The notes beneath the pieces are model-generated. The model searched no databases. It saw only the letters and a program-made list of their open reading frames with translations, and had not been told where the DNA came from. From positions 124,001-188,000 of the forward strand of contig JAKCPI010011637.1 in the NCBI GenBank assembly GCA_023213315.1: a stretch of DNA of 64,000 nt, given 5' to 3'. This DNA comes from Euborellia annulipes. Lineage: Eukaryota; Arthropoda; Insecta; Dermaptera; Anisolabididae. The position numbers were made by a program, and so were the translations under genes. The number at the start of each line of letters is the position of its first letter. Position 1 is the first letter of the stretch. Shown here piece after piece: positions 1-9,851 of this stretch.

Positions 1-83
1 TATCAATTAATTATAGGTTTGTATACAGCGCCGGATTGGGAAGTCACAGCGGCCCGGGAAAATTCTAGCTCGACCGGCCTCAA

Positions 84-500
84 CTATAGTATATTATATA
101 TTATAATCGCGGAGTGTCCGTCTGTCCGTCCATCTGTTACACTCTTTTTGACCAACTTCCCGTTGGAATTTTTGAAACGAAATTTTGCCGTCTTATAGAG
201 GACTTTGTGGGCGAGGGTCTGCCGTAGGAGGGCCCGAGCCAGCTGAGGGGGGTCAAGGGGGGCGTAGCCCCCTCCTCTCCAGACACGAAGCCCGCCCAAA
301 TAGGGGGCATATCTTCTTATAATTAAGAAAAGGCGAGAGTCCCACGGCGAGGTCCGAGCCAACTGGCGGGAGGTCCAGGGAGGGCGAAAAACAAAACGCA
401 AAAAAGTAAAATTGAAAAATATTGTATATAATTTAACTAAAACTGTTCTTTGACTGACTGGATTAGACTGTGGCAATTTAAGTATCCAAATTTTAATTTC
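84..500 (+). repeat. Interspersed repeat with CGTCCGTCTGTC-type start (Helitron-like?)
   Basis: AT-rich lead followed by GTCCGTCTGTCCGTCC, then a segment on slow lines of TTTTGACCAACTTCCCG. A diverged copy lies at 37122-37250, and a related arrangement is seen on the minus strand at about 50940-51420. Such leads are common at the 5' ends of invertebrate Helitron-like repeats, but no CTRR terminus was identified. The 142-codon minus-strand frame here has no recognisable protein features. Confidence 0.4.
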
Positions 501-504
501 ATTT

Positions 505-655
505 AAGGCCATTTAGACCCCGTCTCTATTTATTTCAGTTGGATTGGTAGCCAATCTAATTGAAATAAATTTTTGTCGTATGAGACGGTATGCGAACCCT
601 CTATGGAATCATAATCTAATGCTCTATCTCTGAGCCATAGTCTGAGGCTAGTCAA
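505..655 (-). mobile_element. tRNA-derived SINE (family 2), reverse orientation
   Basis: Reading the minus strand gives a tRNA-like head (A-box-like TGGCTCAGAGATAGAGCAT, B-box-like region near 595) followed by the body AATTGAAATAAAT and the end GGGGTCTAAATGGCC shared with the well-preserved copy at 25132-25311. Diverged; no clean target duplication. Confidence 0.65.
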
Positions 656-795
656 TTCATCTTTTGATACTTTTTTAAGTGAGATAATTCTATTTATAAT
701 TTAAGGCAAAAAAATTTACTTTTCCATAATTCACAAAAAAAAAACATTAAAATTTGATTTTTTTTAAAATGAAAATTAATATTTTATAGAACATA

Positions 796-1501
796 AGAGG
801 GGGCGTCAAAAAATAACAAGAATTATTTTTTTACTAGAAAATTCTGCTTACTTTTATTCAAATTCCATTACATCCATTACAGACCTTCAAAGTAATAATC
901 TCCCTCAGACAAATTACATCGATTCCAGAGTTCAGCCCACTGTTCAAAAAACTCCCTGAAGCCCCTTTTTGATAATCTGTTAAGTACACCAGAAATGTTC
1001 TTGTTTAGCTCTCAATCACGTAGTGGATAAGCAAAGTACTGTTACTGCGAATTACTATTGTGATGATTTGAAGAGCCATTAAAAGGAAAATTGCAACAAA
1101 AAGACCAGCAAAAACAATCTTGCTCAAATGGATCCTTCCCCACGATGCACCGGCACATCGCGCCATCAGGACTCAAAAACAATCACTGAATTAGGCATTG
1201 AGGTGATGCCACATCCATCCTTTTTCACCGGACCTTGAGCCCTGTGACTTGCACCTATTTCCTGAAGTGGAAAAAAAAGCTACGGGGTCGTCATTTTCAA
1301 CAACAACATTTCTGGTGTACTTAATAGACTATGAAAAAGGGTATCAGGGAGTGTTTTGAACAGTGGACTGAATGCTGAAATCGTTGTATTTTGTACGCGG
1401 GAGTTTACTTTTGAAGGTCTGTCTGTATTGGAATTTGAATAAAAGTAATCGGAATTTTCTAGTAAAAAATAATTCCTGTTATTTTTTGACACCCCCCCTC
1501 A
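796..1501 (+). pseudogene. mariner-family transposon relic with ~200-bp inverted arms
   Basis: The two ends (796-1000 and 1300-1501) are long imperfect inverted repeats starting GAGGGGG and GTCAAAAAATAAC, with TA at both borders (794-795, 1502-1503), as for Tc1/mariner insertions. The centre (about 1045-1290) translates in pieces on the plus strand into the C-terminal part of a mariner transposase: a YYCDDLKSH segment, a region matching the HDNAPAH block, then ITELGIEVMPHPSFF and LHLFPEVEKKATG, corresponding to the family's HPPYSPDLAPSDYHLF region. Stops and frameshifts break it; it cannot be active. The amino-terminal half is missing. Confidence 0.75.
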
Positions 1502-1912
1502 TATAATAATTATTTTTTAAATAAAATATATGTATTTGATTTGAGTTTGTCCTCCTCTGCCTCCCCCCATGGATAGGTGTCCCATAAATCATTAAGGCCA
1601 GATTCGGACAGACAACTTCCGAGGGGTCTGGAGGCGCATGGAAAAATTTTTGAAAATTAGGCAGTGAAAACTGCATTTTTAGCTATCCTGAGGCGTGAAA
1701 ATATCGCCTGTTGAGAATCATAGTGGCGAAAGTTGGTAAATTAAATTTTTGAGATAAGCCTACCAAACGTTGATAAAACGTCTATTTTGAGTGCCAAAGT
1801 GGCGAAAATATATTTCCATTCATTGCTATTGATTCTGTCGTATTCATTTGTTGCCCTATTTAAATGCATAGATAAATCTATGGTGGTTTATTAAACTTTC
1901 AAACGCCTTTTT

Positions 1913-2904
1913 ACTTTCTCTTATCTATGTATATATGTAATATATATATAGAGAGAAAGTATTGGATTCATGTCAAAAATTCGATGTCGAGATTTTGATG
2001 GATCTTCACGTTTTGAGGTCCCCTGAATCCAAAAAATCTGGTGTGACTGGCGCACAGCACACAACTTTCTCTTACCCTTCGGTAAGAGAAAGTTGTGCAC
2101 TGTGCTGGTCACACCAGATTTTTTGTGTCGAGATATATTTAGTTTCCGATAGCATCTTAGTTTCAAACTTGCATTTTAAATGTTGACTGCTTCAAATAAA
2201 CTATGGTTATTTTTAAAAATTTTAATCTCATATTTGGACATTTTATACACAATATAGAATCGTAAATAAATACAAAATTTCATAAGAATTGGAAAAAAAA
2301 ATTTTAAATGCCTAAAAAGTTCTAAAGGGGACCCCCTTTTGAATCGAAATTAACATACAAATCCCTATAGGAAATTAACATTGTTCCTATGCGAAGATAA
2401 GGTAGAAAGGGAATTTAAAAAGAGTAGAGAGAGACGATAATGTTTGCAAGTGAGAGAGAGGAGACATATATGTTTTCTTTGAAACAATTAAAGACACAAA
2501 TAAATTTAAAAAAAATGGGAATTTAAATAATAATTGATTTTTAATCTAATAAAAAAGAAAAAGATTTAAATTCCGTTACCATGGCAACCATTTCTATCTT
2601 TCCTATGAAGAACAAGAGTAAAGTGGTCTTCAGAAGATTTCAACGGCAAAATGAGAATATACATTTTTAAAGAGCATCTAAAAAATAGTTCATTTATGAA
2701 TTTTAAAAAAAATCCTTGGAGGGAATTTTGAGAAAATCCCGAAAAAAACTGAAAAAGTACATCAGTAAAGTACTAGTACTTTTTGGCCGATTTTGTTCAA
2801 AAGCTTATTTTGAGATTCTTCAAAGGTACCTAAGTTAAATATAAAATTTCAATCCGCTAGCCCAACTCCTTCATGCTAAAAATCTGTCCACACACACATC
2901 CCCC

Positions 2905-2935
<31 letters not shown>

Positions 2936-3608
2936 CAATTTGCGGGACCCACTTTTTTTGGACTCAGGGGACCTCAAAACATGTATATCCATCAAAATCT
3001 CGACATCGAATTTTTGACATGATCGCAATACTTTCTCTCCTATATATTTCATATATAGGGTACGAGAAAGTAAAAAGTGGTTTTCGCGACATGGTCTGTC
3101 CTGTGTGTGTGTCTGTGTTCAATTTTAAGCATGAAGGAATTGAGCTATGAGGCTGAAATTTTATATTTAAGTTAAACATCCCCGGGACCGGAAAAATAAG
3201 CTTTTAATCAAAATCGGCCAAAGAGTACTAGTACTTTACTGATGTACTTTTCAGTTTTTTTCGATTTTCTCAAAATTTGCTCCAACGATTTTTTTTTTAA
3301 TTCAAAAATCAATTAATTTTTAGATTCTCTTTAAAATGTATATTCTCATTTTGCAATTGAAATCTTCGGGAGACCACTTTACTCTTGTATTTCATAGCGA
3401 AGATAAGAGAAATGGTTGCCATGGTAACAAAATATAAATATTTTCCCATACTTATAAATTTTACATCTGAATTCAAATGTTCCGTACTGTCGGGAACTAA
3501 ATATATGTCGACACAAAAAAATCTGGTGTGACAAGCACAGAACACAACTTTCGATTACCGAAGGTAAGAGAAATTTGTGTGCTGTGCGCCAGTCACACCA
3601 GATTTTTT
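1913..3608 (-). mobile_element. Double-hairpin repeat (family X, ~650 bp), itself split by another copy
   Basis: In reverse orientation this is the same element as 5581-6268. One end (1913-1965) is the small hairpin TACTTTCTCTTA...GAGAGAAAGTA, the other (3520-3608) the larger hairpin with ACACCAGATTTTTT. A 1,046-bp element of a related subfamily (2031-3076) is inserted after GAATCCAAAAAA; the host copy resumes with GTGGTTTTCGCGACATGG. Without the insertion the length is about 650 bp, matching other copies. No coding capacity; non-autonomous. Confidence 0.85.
2031..3076 (+). mobile_element. Double-hairpin repeat, long subfamily (X1), copy 1
   Basis: Starts with AAAAAATCTGGTGTGACTGG, an ~80-nt hairpin with ACAACTTTCTCTTACC on one arm, and ends with ACTTTCTCTCC...GAGAAAGTAAAAA. 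It contains a (CA)n tract at 2890-2935. A nearly identical copy of the same length is at 22972-24018, so the subfamily has moved recently. No open frame of note. Confidence 0.85.
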
Positions 3609-3869
3609 CCAATTGTTGAATTTCGGACTTCCACCACTATGATTCTCAGCAGGAGATATTATCAAACTTAGCTTGATTTATTAAAAAATAAATAATATGG
3701 GCTTAATAAATGTCGAAGGCCTTTTATTCAGACCGCCTAAATCATTGGATCAGATCTATACAAACAAGCCTGCCTCATGACCTAGTGCATGTTAATTATA
3801 CAACTGAATCATTGTACACTCTCCTGTAAATGGTTGACAGCTAGCTGTAAGGTGGAAAAATAAATAATA

Positions 3870-4320
3870 AATAATGCCCGCGGCCCCAAAAAGTCAGCAG
3901 CCTCTTAAAAGCCAACAAACGGCCTCTAAAACTCGCGGCCTTTTAAAGCTACTGGCATCTTAAAGCACGCAGCCTCGAAAAGCTCAAGCCCCAAAAGTCA
4001 GCGGCCCTGAAAAGACCGCGGCCTCTTAAAGCCTAAGGACTCTAAAACCCTGCGGCCTCTTAAAGCCAGGTGCTTTTTAAAGCAAGCAGTCTCGAAAAGC
4101 CCAAGGCCCCAAAAAGTCATCGGCCTCTAAAAGACCGCGGCCTCTTAAAGCCTAAGGACTCTAAAACCCTGCGGCCTCTTAAAGCCAGATGCTTCTTAAA
4201 ACAAGCAGCCTCTAAAAGACTGCGGCCTCTTAAAGCCAACGGCTTCTAAAAGTTCGAGGCCCCAAAGAGCCAGCGGCCTCTCGGCCTCAAAAAGCCAGCG
4301 GCCTCTCGGGAAATTCCCGA
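3870..4320. repeat. Degenerate GC-rich minisatellite (GCGGCCTCTTAAAGCC units)
   Basis: About 450 bp of imperfect tandem units built on GCGGCCTCTTAAAGCC, CGGCCTCTAAAAG and AGGCCCCAAAAAGTCAGC, roughly 20-30 bp apart, with some longer blocks repeated exactly (for example around 4017-4060 and 4134-4180). It abuts the right hAT end at 4347. It has no open frame. Confidence 0.8.
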
Positions 4321-4384
4321 TTCTCCCGACCGGCCAATCCGGCGCTGTTTGTATATATACTTAGTCAATAACATAATTTTTTAA

Positions 4385-4500
4385 GATACAGTCAGACCTA
4401 TTTTCTAAGCAAAAACATTAACTTTTAACATCTGAAATTCATTTTAACACTTCCTTGCCTCAAATTGCTATTCTGTAAGCAAAAACTTTATTCTAGATTA
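4385..4500 (+). repeat. Copy of an interspersed repeat (TTCTAAGCAAAAA... family)
   Basis: TCTAAGCAAAAACATTAAC followed by TTTTAACATCTGAAAT is repeated at 48953-49000, where it forms one end of a longer inverted-repeat structure. Class unknown. Confidence 0.5.
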
Positions 4501-4539
4501 TAGACGTATAGGTCTATATGTTTTTTGAAGGGGAGGGGG

Positions 4540-4790
4540 CAAGGGCGTCCGCAGAATTTTTTGCAGGGGGGGCATGTCACTTCCAGATAAGTTAAAAAAA
4601 ACGTACTTTGATATTAATAATGTTATACATCTTTTAGTATTTAAAGCTTTCTCACCGCTGCAAGGTAGTGTATACTGAGAAAGGTTTTTTATATTTTTTT
4701 TTTTTCGTTTTATACATTTTTTTGTATCATTTTAATTTTCCAGGGGGGGGAGTGCCTGGTTGCCCCCCCCCCCCCATGCGGACGCCCATG
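4540..4790. mobile_element. hAT MITE, CAAGGGCGTCCGCA ends
   Basis: Inverted ends CAAGGGCGTCCGCA (left) and TGCGGACGCCCATG (right), flanked by an exact 8-bp duplication GGAGGGGG (4532-4539 and 4791-4798). Internal G-run near the left end and long C-run near the right end. 251 bp, non-coding. Confidence 0.85.
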
Positions 4791-5580
4791 GGAGGGGGCC
4801 CCGAACTCTTTTAATTTCTTTTCTAAAATAATTCTATTTAAGAAACTGTGCAAATTCTTTATCCATTTGGGCTTAATTAATTTATTTTTTAACCCAAGCG
4901 TTATCATAATATTATTAATAAAACAACGTTAAACAAAATTGGCTAATATTAAATAAACTTTAATTATCAAAGGAAAAATAGGCAGGCATTCAGCTGAAGA
5001 GTCTCCACTTGAGGGTGGTGCCATATCAGGACTAAAGAGGCTTAAAATACTCTATTTTTATTGAGTTCAATACTCGCGCTCTCCCTCTCCCTCGTAGGCT
5101 TTAAATATACTTTTAAAGAATATTAATTTACCTTAATTTTAAATATAAATAAAAAATTAAAAAAAAAAATTATGTTTACGGATAAGTTATATAAATAAAC
5201 AAGGTGTTTTAATTAATTTGTAATCTAGTCTTTCTCTATTATCTTGATATTCACAAATATATCCGCTATAAATTAAAAATTAAAAACACAAATCAAAAGT
5301 TTGTAAGATTAATTGACATCGAAGAACTTTCTCTCTTTACTGGACAAAAAAAAAACTCATTTAAAAAATTGAAATTGTTAATTATCTCATTGAGAGGGAA
5401 AAGTTTTCTCTTAACATGGGAAGATAGTAAATATTTACTTAAATTATTCTATCTACCGTGAAGATTGAAACGTTTCGGAAATGATCCTTTTTTAATTTGC
5501 AAGAATTATTAGCCTACTACCGGAAGTCTTTCCTGAATTTAACGTTATAAAAAATATAGAGAACACTTGTTAAATTAAAT
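4791..5580. other. AT-rich intergenic stretch, nothing recognised
   Basis: No coding frame, RNA gene or clear repeat boundary seen between the MITE at 4790 and the element starting at 5581. A GAAACGTTTCGG sequence at 5466-5477 recalls Penelope repeats but lacks the matching CTGANGA. Confidence 0.5.
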
Positions 5581-6268
5581 AAAAAATCTGGTGTGACTGG
5601 CGCACAGCACACAACTTTCTCTTACCTTCGGTAATCGAAAGTTGTGTACTGTGCTTGTCACACCAGATTTTTTGTGTCGACATGTATTTAGTTCCCGACA
5701 GTATGGAACATGAATTCAGATGTAAAATTTATAAGTATGGGAAAATATTTATATTTTGTTACCATGGCAACCATTTCTCCTATCTTCCCTATGAAATACA
5801 AGAGTAAAGTGGTCTTCAGAAGATTTCAATCGCCAAATGAGAATATACATTTGAAAGAGCATCTAAAAAATAATTGTTTTTTGAATTTAAAAAAAATCGT
5901 TGGAGCAAATTTTGAGAAAATCGAAAAAAACTGAAAAAGTACATCAGTAAAGTACTAGTACACTTTGGCCGATTTTGATTAAAAGCTTATTTTTCCGGTC
6001 CCGGGGGGTGTTTAACTTAATTATAAAATTTCAACCTCCTAGCTCAATTCCTTCATGCTTAAAATTGAACACACACCCACCCACCCACCCACACACACAC
6101 ACAGACACACACACACACAGACAGACCATGTCGCGAAAACCAGTTTTTTGGATTCAGGGGACCTCAAAACGTGAAGATCCATCAAAATCTCGACATCGAA
6201 TTTTTGACATGAATCCAATACTTTCTCTCTATATATATATTACATATATACATAGGTAAGAGAAAGTA
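5581..6268 (+). mobile_element. Double-hairpin repeat (family X), best complete short copy
   Basis: A 688-bp non-coding element. The 5' hairpin (5587-5667) pairs TCTGGTGTGAC with GTCACACCAGA and carries ACAACTTTCTCTTACC against its complement. The body holds GTTACCATGGCAACC, a palindromic AAGTACTAGTAC block and an internal (CA)n/(CCCA)n tract at 6071-6120. The 3' hairpin (6219-6267) pairs ACTTTCTCTC with AAGAGAAAGT around a TA-rich loop. AAAAAA precedes it and AAAAA follows; no target duplication can be told from these A-runs. Confidence 0.85.
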
Positions 6269-6412
6269 AAAATTAATGATATTCTAACTAAATAACACAA
6301 TCACAGGCGGGGACCTAAAACTTAAAAAAAAAATATAACTAGCCTATTTGATTTGCTTTCATCATCATTAAAATAAGCTCATGGCCCTTAATTTAAAGGT
6401 AGTGATAGGGAT

Positions 6413-6784
6413 CAGTAGCGTAGCCAGGATTTCTGCTTGGGGGGGGGCCCAAAAGTTTTATGAACCCCCTCCCTCCCCCTTCACCAAGAAACTTAAAGTG
6501 GAGAAATTTTTTTTAGATAATATAATAATTATAAATAAAAAACAAATAAAAAAATTTTTTTTTTCTTAAAATAAAAAAAAATTTTAATACAAAATTCGTA
6601 AATATTAGAGATTTTTTCAATTATTTATAAGTTTTTTGTTAGATTTTAGAATTTATGAGAGTTAATAAAATATTTATTTAAAAAAAAAAATATCATTAGG
6701 GAAAACAATAGGTATTTTTTTGTTTTGGAGAAGGCTTTGGGGGGGGGGCCCGGCCCCCCTGGGCCCCCCCTGAATACGCCACTG
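6413..6784. mobile_element. hAT MITE, CAGTAGCGTAGCCAGG ends
   Basis: Left end CAGTAGCGTAGCCAGG, right end ATACGCCACTG, exact 8-bp duplication ATAGGGAT at 6405-6412 and 6785-6792. G-run after the left end and G/C-runs before the right end; AT-rich centre. 372 bp, non-coding. Confidence 0.9.
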
Positions 6785-6792
6785 ATAGGGAT

Positions 6793-7294
6793 AGAGTACT
6801 AAAATAGCGCTCGGGACTTATCCAATACTTATAACGATTATGTTAACAATGCTACAAACGTAAATATAGTTTATGAGATAAGATTCGATCTCCAAGTGAA
6901 TACTACTTTAGATAGCTGTCTTATTACTCTGCTCCTATCTTCCTATTATATGTTTGTCTAGTGCCATTCATCTTAATCAATTCGTCTTCTATTAAATTCC
7001 AAATAGTAGTATAAGGGTTAAAATACTGATAAAAGAAATAATTTAGAACCGAAAGCACTTAGTGAGACTAAAGATTGTAGAGTGACAATGACACTTAGTT
7101 TACGACAATGATCATTTAGAAAAGAGATGACGGGCGATGACCTTCTCTGGATAGGTCAGGGGTCATTTTCAAGGTGGAATCGAATTCTAATCTATACTAT
7201 ATGGTTGGCTATATTTAAAATATTTGCTAAGATCACAAAAATTCTTTGAATTATTAAAAACAAATATTTTTATGACCCGTCTCATCCAAGGACC
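6793..7294. other. Intergenic stretch, nothing recognised
   Basis: No supported gene, RNA or repeat in these 500 bases. Confidence 0.5.
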
Positions 7295-7665
7295 AAAAAA
7301 TCATCGAAATCGTTCTGTTGTGTTCTGTGCTTGCCATACCAGATTTTTTTGTGTCGAGATAAAGATGTAAAATGAATAAACATAGTAAAATACATTTGAA
7401 AGAGCATTTAAAAAATAAATGATTTTTGAATTTTAATCAAAATTGTTGGAGCGAATTTTGAGAAAATCGAAAAAAAAAATAAAAAAAACTGAAAAAGTAC
7501 ATCAGTAAGGTACTAGTACTTTTTGGCCGATTTTGTTTAACAGCTTATTTTCATGGTCCAGGAGGGTACAAAACATAAGTATAAAATTTCAACCTCGTAG
7601 TCCAATTTCTTCATGCTTTAAATTGAACACACAGACAGACAGACACACACACACACACACACACA

Positions 7666-7706
<41 letters not shown>

Positions 7707-7860
7707 ATGCCGCGAAAACCACTTTTTTGGATTCAGGGGAACTCAAAACGTGAAGATTCATCAAAATCTTGACATCGAATTTTTAACATGAATCCAATAC
7801 TTTCTCTCTTTATATATATGTATATTAACATATACTGTACATATAGGTAAGAGAAAGTAT
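7295..7860 (+). mobile_element. Double-hairpin repeat (family X), eroded copy
   Basis: The 5' hairpin is largely lost (remnant GTTCTGTGCTTGCCATACCAG at 7321 region), but the body and 3' hairpin (7798-7858) match the copy at 5581-6268. The internal microsatellite here is (CA)n followed by (GA)n at 7640-7706. Confidence 0.75.
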
Positions 7861-8068
7861 AAAAATTCTAGAAATTTAATTATAATTTTCTATTATTGAA
7901 TAAAGAATAGATTAATCAAATTATTCTTTTAAAATTTAAATTTTTTATATCATTTATAGTCATCAACATTAGAAAGTTATTTTATTTTTTGACTCATCAA
8001 TTTACCATAATACATTAAATCAACTTCATTTCAAAATAATAATTCAATTAATACGAATAAAACTAAAT

Positions 8069-8215
8069 GGGTAGAACGAAGCACTGGCCCTTAGAGCATA
8101 AAGCAAGACCTTTATTGTTAAATGACGAATTTGATCTAAGCTCGGGTTCGAACCCCAGGTAGTCTGATGAATTTATTTCAATCATTTGGGTGACAAATGG
8201 TATAGGCCTAAATAA
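8069..8215 (+). mobile_element. tRNA-derived SINE-like sequence
   Basis: A B-box-like GGTTCGAACCCC at 8144-8155 follows a tRNA-like head, then GTCTGATGAATTTATTTCAA and a short body related to the SINE families at 24660 and 25132. Not an intact tRNA: no cloverleaf with a complete acceptor stem was found. Confidence 0.45.
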
Positions 8216-8337
8216 ATATTTCTCTTCCCCCCTATCGTTTCTAAATAATAATTGTGTATGAAGCGAAAAAATTTTATTATTGACAAATTCCTGTTTGATC
8301 ACATGTGCACTTGCACTATGTGTATAATTCCCATTAA

Positions 8338-8372
8338 CTGCAGATGGACAAATAAATTCAGGCCGAAACGTC
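8338..8372 (+). repeat. Degenerate Penelope-type hammerhead motif
   Basis: CTGCAGATGGAC then GGCCGAAACGTC has the layout CTGANGA-stem-GAAAC seen elsewhere in the window, with the essential CTGA changed to CTGC, so it would not be active. Confidence 0.35.
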
Positions 8373-8698
8373 TTATTCTGCGAGTTTTATTGAACCTGGA
8401 TCATTCCAATTTGGCTGATATCTCCATTCCTTCATTATAAAATTAATTTAAATATAAAAATGATGAATGGCCTTGACTTGAAACCAAATTCCCATAATTT
8501 AAAGATTCTCGTTTATTTAACTTAACTAATTCATGACATTCTTAAAGAGGAGAAATTTGCAGATTTCCTTTTTTTACTTGAGAGTTCAAGTGCTTAAACA
8601 ATTTTTATTTTTATTATTTTAAAGAAAAAAAATTTTTTCTCCAGTTTCTCTGAATCAACGATTACTGATTTTTTTTTAAATCAAAAGTGACTCTAAAT

Positions 8699-9072
8699 CA
8701 GCGTTTTCCAAACTGTGAGGCGCGCCTCCCTAGGGAGGCGCGAATATTGGCCACCAAGATCAATTTTCCAAATAATTGCTAGTTTTACAAATAAAATAAC
8801 AAAATTCTGGGACGGAGGTTTTCCTTAATTAAAAACTCGATGAACCTCAGTGGCACCATCAGTAGAGACGGTGCCACTGCGGCTCATCAAGTTTTTAATT
8901 AAAATAATAAATATGAATAAATAAAAAAATATTTTTATATAAATTTATATTTTTTAGTATTAAAAATTTTTTGTTTTGTTTTTGTATTATTTTATTAAAT
9001 GGGTGGGGGAGAATGTTATACGATTAAATATTTTTAAGGGAGGCGTTGTAACATAAAGTTTGGAAACCACTG
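8699..9072. mobile_element. hAT-like element, CAG(T)GGTTTCCAAACT ends
   Basis: The left end CAGCGTTTTCCAAACT at 8699 and right end AAGTTTGGAAACCACTG ending at 9072 are inverted copies. The flank before the left end is CTCTAAAT (8691-8698), but the flank after 9072 is GCCTAAAG. The exact CTCTAAAT instead follows a second right end of the same family at 11180. The element contains a strong internal hairpin at 8825-8902. Confidence 0.7.
8825..8902. repeat. Near-perfect 36-bp hairpin
   Basis: Arms of about 36 nt (TTAATTAAAAACTCGATGA... with its inverted copy) around a 6-nt loop AGTAGA; the arms differ at about four positions, some G-U compatible. It lies inside the hAT-like element, so it may simply be part of it. 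Confidence 0.7.
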
Positions 9073-9480
9073 GCCTAAAGTAATACTCATTCTAGAAAAT
9101 TATACTACGTGTAAAACCCAAAGGCGGATCCAGGGAAGTTTTTCAGGATTTTAATTTTTTTCTGACTAGACGCGAAGCTCGGCGAAGGCGATAGCATTGT
9201 TAATTATTTTATTTATCAAGATTGGATAAGGGGTTGAAAAATTGAAAAAAATGTTTTTTAAATTTATTTTAGCTAAATCGAAGCCAAATAAATAGAAAAC
9301 ATTCAAAAAATAACGTTGATTATTATTTTGTTTAGGGGGGATGAAGGGTTGATTATTTAAGAAAGGCCTTGGAATATTCCAAATCACTTGTTGACATTTG
9401 TTTCCAGCTCTAAATATAGTTAGATTAGAGCAAAAGGTATTTTTTTTACTTTTAATAAAAAGGGAATTGTTATTTTCATC
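9073..9480. other. Upstream flank of the putative Patched-related promoter
   Basis: No coding frame recognised. CAAAGGCGGATCCAGGGAAG at 9119 looks like an hAT left end, without a right end found. Confidence 0.4.
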
Positions 9481-9490
9481 TATTTATTCC

Positions 9491-9523
9491 TATAAACAGA
9501 GATAATTCTATCTCTCGTTCAGT
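9491..9523 (+). promoter_or_regulatory. Core promoter: TATA box and TCAGT initiator
   Basis: TATAAA (9491-9496) starts 30 bases before the A (9521) of an arthropod-type initiator TCAGT (9519-9523), the standard TATA-to-start spacing. The sequence downstream turns from AT-rich to mixed composition. A downstream promoter element was not found. Motif and spacing are seen directly; that it drives the Patched-related gene is inferred. Confidence 0.6.
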
Positions 9524-9660
9524 CGAGTCGAGAGCGTTGCCGGGCTACAGGCGCTGCTCTCTTTTTGTGTTTAAAGTGAATCAAAGTGAATAATTAATAT
9601 AGTGTAACCCACCCTGACCTCAGCGTCAACCAGCACACCCTCTTGAGTGTCTTATTAAAG
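9521..9660 (+). other. Candidate 5' untranslated exon of the Patched-related gene
   Basis: From the predicted start at 9521 a 140-nt segment without a useful reading frame ends at TTATTAAAG followed by the splice donor GTAATT at 9661. The first coding exon at 18646 begins with ATG right after an acceptor AG, so the gene needs at least one upstream untranslated exon; this is the only segment upstream with a promoter, non-repetitive composition and a donor. The intron would be about 9 kb. Confidence 0.5.
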
Positions 9661-9851
9661 GTAATTATTATGCATTTTATCGTTGAAAAAAAAATGATAG
9701 AAACAAATAATTTGACTTCAAAAACGATTCTTTTGAATATGAAATTGAATATTTTGTATTTCACTAAGGGTAGAGGGAGAATATAAGCTGTTGAAAGGGG
9801 GCTAGGGAGAGTGTAGGTGTCATTGAAAAAAAAAAATTAGTTTTTTATTTT

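Larger units (their letters stand above)
1702..3659. mobile_element. Inverted-repeat MITE (GCCTGCTGAGAATCAT ends) split by later insertions
   Basis: The left end (TATCGCCTGTTGAGAATCAT) and right end (ATGATTCTCAGCAGGAGATA) belong to the ~260-bp element found intact at 60649-60910. Here it is interrupted after CGCC at about 1912 and resumes at 3609 with AATTGTTGAATTTCGGAC, exactly as the intact copy continues. Removing the insertion leaves about 262 bp, the intact length. Confidence 0.8.
26..4347. mobile_element. hAT-type element or composite bounded by CAGCGCCGGATTGG inverted ends
   Basis: The left end CAGCGCCGGATTGG (26-39) is an exact inverted copy of the right end at 4334-4347, and both are flanked by the 8-bp duplication TTTGTATA (18-25 and 4348-4355). 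CAG-starting ends with an 8-bp duplication are the signature of hAT transposons. No transposase frame is seen inside. The interior is filled by a Helitron-like repeat, a SINE, a mariner relic, nested inverted-repeat elements and a minisatellite, so this is a non-autonomous element expanded by later insertions, or two ends of one old insertion. Confidence 0.75.

Noticed and set aside
84..512. 142-codon minus-strand frame at the window start
   Set aside because: Lies across a repeat and a poly-G region, no protein-like features.
3870..4320. CRISPR-like array
   Set aside because: Units are irregular, overlapping and without distinct spacers, and the genome is eukaryotic; it is a minisatellite.
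6070..6120. Open frames rich in THTHTH, REREREREL or VCVCVCV (for example 5975-6259, 7533-7772, 14346-14537, 18147-18413, 23803-24065)
   Set aside because: They translate CA, GA or GTCT microsatellites inside family X elements; not genes.
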